Under the pieces are notes generated by a model. That model was not told the DNA's origin, did not search any database, and saw only the letters and a program-made list of their open reading frames with translations. From Mortierella alpina (Eukaryota; Mortierellomycota; Mortierellomycetes; Mortierellales; Mortierellaceae), in contig JANATF010000005.1 in the NCBI GenBank assembly GCA_029449245.1, positions 2,356,001 through 2,420,000 of the forward strand: DNA of 64,000 nucleotides. The letters run 5' to 3'. Within the stretch, counting starts at the first letter, position 1; each line of letters begins with the position of its first letter. The position numbers and the translations under genes are program-made. Below, in pieces: positions 20,703-28,429 of the stretch.

Positions 20703-20957
20703 ATGAAGTTCCAGGCTACCTCCATCTTCGCTGCCGTCTTGGTCGTCCTCTCCCTCTCCGCTGTCAACGCGATCCCAGTCGATGGTCAGAATGAAGCCGA
20801 GGCCGCTCTCCCCGCCATCACAGATCCCCTTCTCACCCGCGGCGATGCCGCCTTTTCGATTCCTGCAGATACCAAGATCGCAGACACTAACAATGCTGGC
20901 AAGAAGTTGACTGGATGCGGCTTCCGCAGCTTCTTCACGTACCACTCGTGCCTGTAA
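20703..20957 (+). CDS. Small secreted prepropeptide with KK site and C-X10-C peptide
   Basis: Intronless, 84 aa. Residues 1-23 form a classic signal peptide (basic start, hydrophobic core IFAAVLVVLSLSA, cleavage predicted after VNA). Residues 24-66 are an acidic, Ala/Pro/Asp-rich pro-segment. Residues 67-68 are KK, a Kex2-type dibasic site, and the last 16 residues LTGCGFRSFFTYHSCL carry the only two cysteines (72 and 83), ten residues apart. The layout signal-pro-KK-short cyclic peptide suggests a secreted, processed peptide (signal, pheromone-like or defence), which is inference. No known family recognised. There is a pyrimidine-rich leader, and AACATG gives a reasonable Kozak context. Confidence 0.72.
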   Translation: MKFQATSIFAAVLVVLSLSAVNAIPVDGQNEAEAALPAITDPLLTRGDAAFSIPADTKIADTNNAGKKLTGCGFRSFFTYHSCL

Positions 20958-21626
20958 AAGAAAGCAAGCCAGCCTCCTCACTACCATATAATAATGGGGC
21001 GCCTCTCTCCCATGCCTCCCTACCGTTGTATAATTATACCTTCTAGTAATTTTATCATGATCCGTGCCCACAATAATAAAAAAAAAGAATATACTGAACT
21101 CGTTGAGCATTACTTCATACCACCATACGCATCAAGAACTGGTGAGCGATCTGATCCTCGACAGAATGGCTTCTATGAAGCCTTTACGGCTATATCCTCT
21201 GTCTTTTTTGATTCGCCCCCTCTACGCCCCTCTACGCCCCTCTCCTGCCACGCCAAGAGCCGCCACGTACAGATTTTTATTATTTTTTTGCCAAGCAGCA
21301 AAAGTCGACCTAGTGAGCTGGCACATCGATTTCTTCCCTGAGTGTCGTGTATGCCTCTTATGGATAGCATAGATCCCAGGGCTAGGGTACCAGATACGTC
21401 CCAAATGAAGCATGGTAGCGAGCAATCATCCTCACCTGTGCAGTATAAAGAGGATTGGCATACCAGGTTTCTAATACTCCCCCTCATCAGCTCATCAGCT
21501 CTCTCGTCTCTCATTCTTTCTACTTCTCTCATCCGTCAATCTCCCGAATATACGATCTCGCGAAGCTGTACTCGTACATCCGCCTCTCATATCTATATAC
21601 AAACCCTACTTTGAAATTTCTCGACC
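20958..21626. other. Gene-free stretch between small genes
   Basis: 3' UTR of the peptide gene, a short direct repeat of TCTACGCCCC near 21222-21243, and the promoter and leader of the 21627 gene. No supported frame. Confidence 0.45.
21444..21450 (+). promoter_or_regulatory. TATA box of CCAP microgene 1
   Basis: TATAAAG, 183 bp upstream of the ATG at 21627, followed by a CT-rich leader. Confidence 0.45.
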
Positions 21627-21842
21627 ATGCTCTCCCACTGCTGTGCACCCCCAAGGAAAGAAAGGAAAGGCGAATCGCTTGTACAGCCACGTCATGTCCG
21701 AGCCCAAGTCATACCCACCGAGGACCGATCTCATGATGCACGAGTCCTATCAGGCGAGATTCCACTACGACACTGTAACAAGATGGCACGCTCAAGCCTC
21801 AACTTCGTGACCCGGAGTGGGCACGACGTCTTTGAACTGTAG
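21627..21842 (+). CDS. 71-aa MLxxCCAP microprotein 1
   Basis: Intronless, 71 aa, begins MLSHCCAPPRKERK and is basic and hydrophilic. It has no signal peptide and no transmembrane segment. A second 71-aa protein at 25658 begins MLACCCAPSQSDKR. Aligned without gaps the two share ML, CCAP at 5-8, L18, R48, N51, RSS at 55-57 and H66. The paired N-terminal cysteines could be palmitoylation sites (speculation). Support for coding comes from the paralogue of equal length and the TATA box. Function unknown. Confidence 0.45.
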   Translation: MLSHCCAPPRKERKGESLVQPRHVRAQVIPTEDRSHDARVLSGEIPLRHCNKMARSSLNFVTRSGHDVFEL

Positions 21843-21964
21843 CCAAAAAAAATTCCTTAAAAATAAAATAAATGATTCATTGAAGCAAGTGAGTGCGAGA
21901 GTTATGAGGCAGACTGGAAAGAGGTTTATCTCTCAGGTTGATTTGGCAGAGTTGTGGGGTATTG

Positions 21965-22025
21965 GGGTATCAATGGAGGGTATGCAAGTCGGGGACGCCA
22001 GGCGAAACTATGGTCTTTCCTAGTG
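21965..22025 (-). repeat. Conserved 3' block of the microgene module, copy B
   Basis: Counterpart of 16978-17039, with ATCAATGGAGGGTATGCAAG retained exactly. It lies downstream of the broken minus-strand copy. Confidence 0.55.
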
Positions 22026-22074
22026 CACGACGGATGAAAGATGTACAGTGGGAGACGTGTTCCGTCAATTGTTT

Positions 22075-22280
22075 TCATTGAGCGAAAGGTTCGGCAGCAC
22101 CACCATAGGTCTTCTTCATGGTCTTCTCAAGGGCCTGATCGCGTGTCATCTGGGTGGCCAGAGGGAGTCGCTGTTCTTGCATCGAGGGGCAAGGTGTCTG
22201 AGCTGGCGTTGAGGCAATAGAGCAAAAGACGAAGCGGAAGAAGGGACCTTGTTCTTATTGGAGCGATTGAAGAGAGACAT
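22075..22280 (-). pseudogene. Frameshifted microgene, copy B-minus
   Basis: Begins MSLFNRSNKNK like its relatives, but a net 8-base insertion in the Ser-rich linker shifts the frame. Translation from the ATG stops after about 44 residues at WPPR, inside what should be ATKMTR. The ancestral frame continues to a TGA at 22075, with MQEQRLPLATQMTRDQALEKTMKKTYGG still readable. The TATA box present in copy A-minus is not seen at the equivalent place. It is most likely a decaying copy. An assembly error or an unrecognised intron is an alternative. Confidence 0.65.
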
Positions 22281-22731
22281 GGCGATTGTGTTGCTGGAAT
22301 ACGTGGACGTGTTGTGGTTGATAGAGTAATGGCTTGGGCGCGTTGCTGAGTCGACGCTGGTTGTAGTATTGGTGCTGTATCAGTTTGAAGAGGAAAGACA
22401 AGCACGCGTTGTGGTCTCGATGGAGCTATTGTGCAGTTTTTGCATAGAGGTTTGCCCAGGGTCCAGTTCAGCCAAGAGCGCCAAGCGTGCTGGAGCGAGA
22501 GGAGCACAACTTTATTTCATGTTTGCCCGTGGTCTGCGCCGAGTGACCTGCATCGTTTTAAGAATCCGCCGGAGTGTGTGAGCAATCCGCAGAAGATGTT
22601 TGAAGCACCGACCGTGCTAAGACGTGGTCATGCCGCGCTTGTTTGCCATGGCACAGTGATGCTCTCTATTCATAGGAGATTTGTTTACACTATAGCTTTT
22701 GGCTGCGGGATCCACCAAGAACCATCTTGTG
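22281..22731. promoter_or_regulatory. Divergent spacer of microgene module B
   Basis: Shorter counterpart of 17454-18034. TCAGCCAAGAGCGCCAAGCG and GAGCAATCCGCAGA..GTTTGAAGCACCGA are retained, while about 270 bp present in module A is missing. Confidence 0.5.
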
Positions 22732-22739
22732 TATAAAAG
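22732..22739 (+). promoter_or_regulatory. TATA box of microgene copy B-plus
   Basis: TATAAAAG, 152 bp upstream of the ATG at 22884. Confidence 0.55.
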
Positions 22740-22883
22740 ATGTCCGACTGCCTCGTTGATCACTCTTCTCCACACTCACAAAAAACCCAACCCATAGCAG
22801 CCCTAGCAGCAAGCCCTAGCTTTTAAACCAGCAGCAACATTACTCTCATCCAGACCCTCAAGCAAGTTCAAACATATACAATC

Positions 22884-23084
22884 ATGTCTCTCTTCAAGCG
22901 CTCCAATAAGAACAAGACCTCCTCTGCCGCGTCGTCAGTTGCCTCGACCCCAGCCCAGACGCCTCGTCCCTCGTTGCAAGAACAGCGGCTGCCTCTGGCC
23001 ACCAAGATGACACGCGAAGAAGCTCTCGATATGCTCATGCAAAAGGCAATGATCAATCCTACTACTGGACCCTGCCTCCGTTGA
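22884..23084 (+). CDS. Microprotein of the MSxFKRSNKNK family, copy B-plus
   Basis: Intronless 66-aa protein: MSLFKRSNKNKTSSAASSVASTP, a Pro/Gln linker, RLPLATKMTREEALDMLMQKA, and tail NPTTGPCLR. It is the closest relative of the protein at 18186. Nucleotide differences between the two coding parts are frequent (roughly one in eight in the alignable parts) and many are silent, while the preceding 85-base leader differs at only two positions. Function unknown. The conserved basic head and EEAL.ML.QK helix suggest a protein- or membrane-binding peptide, but nothing proves it. Confidence 0.77.
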   Translation: MSLFKRSNKNKTSSAASSVASTPAQTPRPSLQEQRLPLATKMTREEALDMLMQKAMINPTTGPCLR

Positions 23085-23513
23085 AGACGTCCAAAGAACA
23101 CTCCCGAAATCACGGCCCATCTCTGTAGTATAATCATAGCAATCACAACCTGTATAAAATATAAGCCTTCTATCTATCACAACACTTTGCTGGTGCGAGT
23201 GTGTGAGAGTCGCATAAGAGACCACTTCCACCTCTTGCATCGTTATGCAAAGTACACTTCGCCCTTCGCCCCTTCTTTCTCTGCCAAGCCCACCTCTCAC
23301 GTTACCCTCTCTCCTCACACGTCCGTCGGCCTTTGAGCCACCGTGCGCACAGGCTCCTTCGCTTTCTCGCTTTCGTTGTTTTTTCTCCCACATCCCCACA
23401 TCCTACTCCCCCTCTATAAATCAACGCACTCTCCACACTGGTTTCTTTCCTGCTCACTCAAGCACTTTGTTACTCCTCCTTGCTCCTCAACACAGGTATA
23501 TCCACAGCACGAC
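23085..23513. other. Spacer between microgene and J-domain gene
   Basis: 3' UTR of the microgene and the CT-rich promoter and leader of the next gene (CCTCTATAAATC near 23411-23422 could be its TATA box). No other frame is supported. Confidence 0.5.
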
Positions 23514-25125
23514 ATGGAGAGGAACACAACTCGCCTCTATGAGGTGCTTTCAGTCTCCAGGACTGCCACCCAGACCGACATCAAGAGAGCATACAGGCAA
23601 GTACTCGTCTCCTCCGCTCTTTCGAGTCAAGAAGTGCTTGGGCCTCCGCTTACTCAGGGTCTTTTTGCAACCCCCGCCCGGACCACAAAAAAAACTAGAT
23701 CCTTGGCTCTCCAACACCATCCAGACAGACAGAGCGGCGAGAATAGGGCGGGAGGGACGACGTCAAGAGCCCGGGTAAAGGCCAAGACGCTCTCGTAGCA
23801 TAATGACGGCAACCCTGTCGATAAGATAAGGAGAATCTCGTGGTCCCCTAACCGCTGACTTTTGTGTGTTCCTCTCTTCGTCAAACAGTTTCAGGAGATT
23901 GCCGAGGCGTACGAGGTTCTGAGTAAGGGCTTTGGACGCAAGACCGTGGATGCGTAAAGAAGAACGTTTGGCGCCATCCCTCTTCCCCATTTACCTTTAG
24001 GCTACAAAGACCTTCTCTTCTCTAATCAAACTGTGTGTTCGCATTTTGCTGGCTGGATGAATAGGCGACCCCAGGAAGCGCAGGATCTACGACAACCATG
24101 GCATGTCTGGCGTTCGAATGGAAGGATCGTCCATTGGCTCTTGGCTGATGTTTGGATTCGATCAAATCATCTGCTTCTTGTCGACCATCCTGTCCTTGAT
24201 TGCGGCGCTGCTCATCTTCTTTATTGTTTCCTTGTCTCTACGGGTGGACGAGAAAATCGACTGGAACTATGCGGTGGTGTTCATTCCATTATGGATCCTG
24301 AACGCCTTTGGGTATTTGGGATTCTTGGCCGAGCTGATGCTATTCTCACCGTTCAAGGATGAGGAGGATTTGGAAGCCCCGGAAGGAGCCGCTACTGCTA
24401 CAGATGATAATGATGGGCGCTCTACTCCGACGACACGCAAGAAAACAAAGGCTCGACGCGTGATGGACTTTGCCGCGAAAGTGCTCGCCCAGATCCTCAC
24501 GACGACATTCCAGGTCCTTATCGTCCTCAAGGCAAACAACCCGTCCATCTTGCCAGCGACGGTGGTTTTCGCGCCTTACTTGGTGATGCGGCTTGTGGAA
24601 ACGATCACCAAGATCGTCATGCTAGTGACGCTGCTCAAGATGACGGAAGGAGCCAACATCGACTTTCTGAGCAAGTTGCTGGTGGCCCTTGACCTATTTT
24701 GGATGGATCTCATCTTGTGGTCCCTGACGATTTTGATCATGCTCAGAATCGATAGCCTCATTACATGGTCATGGTTCCTGGTCCTGTCTCCTCTGGTCCT
24801 GATTGCCTTCAAAGGCGCCATTGGGCTCTTCTGGCGCCGTTTGGTGATTTCAAGGACACAGGACTATCAGGAACGTCGGCAAGCAGAGTCCAAGTTCATT
24901 GCGGATGTGGTTGCATTGGTGGTCCTCTCGGCGGTCGGATACTCCTTTGCAGCACTTGTGGCGGCCAAACTCGATGGACATGCGATTTCGGCCCTTGTCA
25001 TCGCGGCGCCATTCCTGGCGGTGTTGGTCATTGCATTCTGCACCACAGCATGCTGCTTCCCATGCGCAGCGTACGTCGCTCGGTCAACAGATAGCGGACT
25101 GGGATCTGGCCCTATCCGCGTATGA
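23514..25125 (+). CDS. J-domain protein with C-terminal multi-pass membrane region (TMEM185-like)
   Basis: Four exons: 23514-23596, 23699-23774, 23889-23922, 24065-25125; 417 aa. Residues 1-75 or so are a J domain ([54 protein letters not shown]) with the HPD tripeptide that stimulates Hsp70. The rest has six to eight hydrophobic segments, including DWNYAVVFIPLWILNAFGY, a pattern I associate with the Tmemb_185A family, split by a charged Arg/Lys loop at about 175-200. An Hsp70 cochaperone anchored in an ER or other membrane is likely (inference). Intron 1 uses a GC donor (CAG/GCAAGT), the only choice that keeps the frame and gives [13 protein letters not shown]. Confidence 0.82.
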
Positions 25126-25657
25126 TCATCTCTCTTTCGGGGTGTCGCCATAGCAAACCAGCTACTGTCGTACTAGTTCTTTTGCTCATCACAATTGCTA
25201 GCATCAGTTTCAACAAACGCGTTTTTTTTATCATCAAAGATAGAGCTGAAGGCGCAATAATACTGCCTCACTGACTTTCCATCGACCCATGCCAAGAAGT
25301 GCCTTACAAATTTTTGATTTTTTTTTTTTGCCAAGCTAGGATTGTATCCCAGTTAGAGCACTGGGAGTGTATAGTTCGCATTACCATGCCGAACGAACTT
25401 GTATTCTCTGCCTCTTTTAGTCAACAAGTGGCGATGTGGTGAGTCTCAGTCAAGACGTGGGCGCGGTCTCTCCACAGTTTAGCCCGTTTATAAAAAGGAA
25501 GGGTAAACCAGTGTATGTAATAAGTACACTGCTCTTTCTCTCTCTCACTCACTCTCTGCATCAAAACCTCTTTGGACATTTACAACGCGCGTGGCAGTCC
25601 ATCTTAAACCCAGAACCCCCCCCCACGTTCCCCATCACGCGTTTCCAATACAAGACA
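25126..25657. other. Spacer upstream of CCAP microgene 2
   Basis: 3' UTR of the J-domain gene, a T10 run at about 25320-25329, then the promoter and CT-rich leader of the 25658 gene. No supported frame. Confidence 0.45.
25489..25497 (+). promoter_or_regulatory. TATA box of CCAP microgene 2
   Basis: TATAAAAAG, 169 bp upstream of the ATG at 25658. Confidence 0.5.
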
Positions 25658-25873
25658 ATGCTAGCCTGCTGTTGTGCGCCATCCCAGAGTGACAAGCGAA
25701 CCAAGATCCTCCCCGTACGGATGCCCGAATCACTGGCCATCCCAGATCGATTGTCCAAGACCAAAGTGCCGCCCTTTGACGACAGGGTATGGACGACGAG
25801 ATGTCTCAACGACGCCCCCCGGTCCAGTTTCGCGTCGACAAAAGGTGCTCGACACAAGTATCTCGATCGATGA
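25658..25873 (+). CDS. 71-aa MLxxCCAP microprotein 2
   Basis: Intronless, 71 aa. It begins MLACCCAPSQSDKRTK, is basic, and has no signal peptide or membrane segment. It has the same length as the protein at 21627 and shares its CCAP head and the C-terminal N-x-x-x-RSS cluster. Function unknown. It has a good TATA box and a C-rich leader (C9 near 25617). It is called coding because of the paralogue. Confidence 0.45.
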   Translation: MLACCCAPSQSDKRTKILPVRMPESLAIPDRLSKTKVPPFDDRVWTTRCLNDAPRSSFASTKGARHKYLDR

Positions 25874-26293
25874 TGGTTGATTCCAAATATACCTCACCCC
25901 TCGTTCAATCTTAAATATCCCAATACATGAGCGTTTTTCTTTCAGATCTGAGGAGGGGACCATCGCGTCATGAAGGAGTTCGTGTCTCTAGGAAACAGAG
26001 CTGTCTATAGGGGTTTGTGTTGGGCAAGTGTTTTCGCCGTGTTCATAGACAGCTCCAACCGCCCTATTTTGTCCTAGAGAGAATCCCCAATTCAGCGTTG
26101 CACGGGGGGGTTTTCTCTTTGCTATATATCTTGCAGAAAATACCAATCCTTGGGCAAACACTTGAAGAACCTTCAACCGTATATTTTTCATTCTTTCAAA
26201 ATGAAAGTCAGCGCATCTTTATCAAGCAACAAGTATATTTCGCTATATATTCACAGGAAACAAAAAAATCAATAACAATACTAGACTATCATG
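25874..26293. other. Convergent spacer
   Basis: 3' flanks of the CCAP microgene and of the minus-strand membrane protein gene. AT-rich with short poly-A runs. No supported gene. Confidence 0.5.
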
Positions 26294-27895
26294 TTATCGT
26301 CGTGGTGGTGAGGGACGCGGCTCTAATTGCTGCATCGGCACAAGGACATCCGACCCACGTCCACCCGCTTGCTGATACTGATACTGATACTGCTGCTGTG
26401 GTGGCGGCTGCTGATACGGATGCTGCTGCTGCTGTTGTTGTTGTAGTTGTTGTGCAAAGGCCAGACCTCGAGGGTGCACGGACGAAAGCTGTGAGGATGA
26501 TCCTGACTGGTAAACACTATGAGCGGGGCTATCATGCCCGAATTGCATCAAATCCGTGAGTGTCGTGGAAGAAGTCGAGATCCGACCGTTACTGTTGGTC
26601 CCCTGGCGTGAACCTGTCTGCTGACCACCACCACCACCACTGTTACTACTACCAACGCCCGAGTTCCAAGGACGACGGAACGCAGAGCTGTCCTGCATAT
26701 CAATCAGAATCGCATCATTCTGGTGGATGTCGCTATTGTTATGGCTGTTGGTCCTTCGACCCTGACCATTACCGTGACCGCTCCAGTCCATGTATCCACC
26801 CGAGCTCGAGATCGGTGCCAGAGTCGGTGCAGACGAACTCGCGACCGAGAAATGACTATCTCTTGATCGTTCATGCATCAACGGAGAACGACTGCTCCGA
26901 TCCGCCATCATCCTGCTGGATCGCGGAGAGGTCGGTGCAGAGGGTGTAAAGACAACGCCTGCTCCAGCTGGCGCTGAGGCCGACGACATCATCGAGTCCC
27001 GCACAGGCTTTTTGAAGTAGGCATCCTTTTTCTTGATCTTCTTGGTGCCCACCGCTCCAGTTGACACGGCCTTGTACGTTTTAGGCGGGGGCACATATTG
27101 AGCTGCCCGGTAAACTAGCGCCGCTCCAATGACCACACCGACCACCATCACCGCGGCAACAAGCCCAACGACGATTATACCCTTGGAGGGATCCATCACC
27201 CATTCCTCTTCCGCACCAGGGACTTTTGTTTGGACAGCCATCGCCGGTGGGAATGCATTAGGACTCAAAGTCCCGGGAGGCATGGACGCCGGGGCTGTAC
27301 CCTCCCATCGAATCGCTACAATATTGGCCACGGCTCCTTCATTCTTCCACTGACCGACAGCAGAGGACGCCAAGACTTGACAGAACGAGTCTGAATAGAG
27401 GTTCAGGGCCGACTGAGGGTCCGATGCAGTGACCGAGGCATACTCGACAGCCGCGGCCGCCACCATAGCCGCCATGGCCACCGGCGGGGTCACTTCCGCG
27501 GGGACGTCCCCGGGAGCCGTAGGGTCGGTTCCTGAAGGCGGAGGTGGCGACGTTTCGGAAGGTGGTGCCGTTTCTGAAGGCGGAGAGGATGGCGAAGGTG
27601 GCGGCGGCTGTGTGACGAGCGACTGCATGTTGAGAACGACGCACTTGGCTTTGTGGATGGACTGAGGTTCTCCTATGGCAGCGCCTGTGCTATCGAGAAA
27701 AGTCACTGCCAGCTCTGAGGCTTGAGCCGAGACCGGCTGGAGGATGGAGGACAACAGCAGCAGGACAAGCAAGGGCAGCAGCAGGGCGCAGTGGCGGATT
27801 GGGATTGGGAACAGGGCGGTCCTGCCATGTCGTCTGGGGGTTGGTGGCGAATGCGCGGCTGAGGCTGGTTTCAGAGACCCTGGGCCGGGCAACAT
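26294..27895 (-). CDS. Single-pass (type I) membrane protein with Pro-rich ectodomain and Gln-rich tail
   Basis: Intronless, 533 aa from MLPGPGSL. An N-terminal basic stretch leads to a long hydrophobic signal segment (CALLLPLLVLLLLSSILQ, cleavage probably near VSAQA, about residue 60). The ectodomain has a Pro/Ser-rich run (about 95-130) and two cysteines. The membrane segment is IIVVGLVAAVMVVGVVIGAALVY (about 238-262). The cytoplasmic tail is Lys-rich at first (KKIKKKDAYFKK), then disordered, and ends in poly-Gln and repeated QYQ. It could be a wall-stress or mating-type sensor by architecture (signal, Ser/Pro ectodomain, one TM, disordered tail), but no domain proves this. An in-frame Met at 28285 would add 130 implausible residues. 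Confidence 0.72.
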   Translation of the reverse strand: MLPGPGSLKPASAAHSPPTPRRHGRTALFPIPIRHCALLLPLLVLLLLSSILQPVSAQASELAVTFLDSTGAAIGEPQSIHKAKCVVLNMQSLVTQPPPPSPSSPPSETAPPSETSPPPPSGTDPTAPGDVPAEVTPPVAMAAMVAAAAVEYASVTASDPQSALNLYSDSFCQVLASSAVGQWKNEGAVANIVAIRWEGTAPASMPPGTLSPNAFPPAMAVQTKVPGAEEEWVMDPSKGIIVVGLVAAVMVVGVVIGAALVYRAAQYVPPPKTYKAVSTGAVGTKKIKKKDAYFKKPVRDSMMSSASAPAGAGVVFTPSAPTSPRSSRMMADRSSRSPLMHERSRDSHFSVASSSAPTLAPISSSGGYMDWSGHGNGQGRRTNSHNNSDIHQNDAILIDMQDSSAFRRPWNSGVGSSNSGGGGGQQTGSRQGTNSNGRISTSSTTLTDLMQFGHDSPAHSVYQSGSSSQLSSVHPRGLAFAQQLQQQQQQQHPYQQPPPQQQYQYQYQQAGGRGSDVLVPMQQLEPRPSPPRR

Positions 27896-28429
27896 TGCGT
27901 CCTTTGAAAAGCTAATTCCTGATGGTAGATTGGTTTGGCCTGGGTGGTGGTGATGGTGGTGATGGTAGGGAGCAGTGCCAAGATGGGAAGAACGAGAGCA
28001 AAGGGAACAAGGATGGAGACGAATGGAAAGGAAAGAGGGACAACGGGGAGCAGAGGGAAAGAAGCAGACGAGCGAAAGGAAGGACAGGGAAAAAAGGGGT
28101 AAAAAAGCGCGAGGCGGCTGGGCATTCGCAGGGATCAGATATAGACATCGGTCGCAGTGTTGCACTGCACAGGGGTTGCTTGCATAAGTGGGCTGAGGCT
28201 GAGGCGCCGCAGAGAGAGGTCGTGTGCCGCGCAACTCTGTGCAGTGCGACAGGCAGCTCCTGCAGCCTGCAGGGCGGCAGTGCAAACGAGAGCCAGCAGC
28301 GGAGGGTCAATACCGCACACACACAAAACGGACCAGGGGGCAAGCGGCACTCTATCCGCAATTGCCTTTCTGCAGACACATGTACAGGAAAAGAAAATGT
28401 TTATGCGCTGGTCTGCTCAAGTCGTGTGC
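27896..28429. other. Promoter/leader region of the membrane protein gene
   Basis: 534 bp between two minus-strand genes. It contains GA-rich tracts (28000-28120) in the presumed leader. The open frames on both strands are low-complexity shadows. Confidence 0.5.

Noticed and set aside
20703-20957. True homology of the secreted peptide to vertebrate somatostatin
   Set aside because: Only ring size, FF and dibasic placement match; the rest of the precursor is unrelated. Kept as a resemblance, not a relationship.
21971-22023. Short frame MEGMQV.. conserved in both module flanks
   Set aside because: Both copies end in TAG, but the differences are mostly amino-acid changing and not at third positions, so conservation is better explained as 3' UTR DNA.
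25310-25400. Possible tRNA-like sequence (CAGTTAGAGCACTGGG)
   Set aside because: An A-box-like core is present but no B box (GGTTCGANTCC) or acceptor stem pairing was found.
28136-28285. Upstream in-frame Met (28285) for the type I membrane protein
   Set aside because: Would add 130 Cys/Leu/Ser-rich residues before a good signal peptide; the Met at 27895 is preferred.
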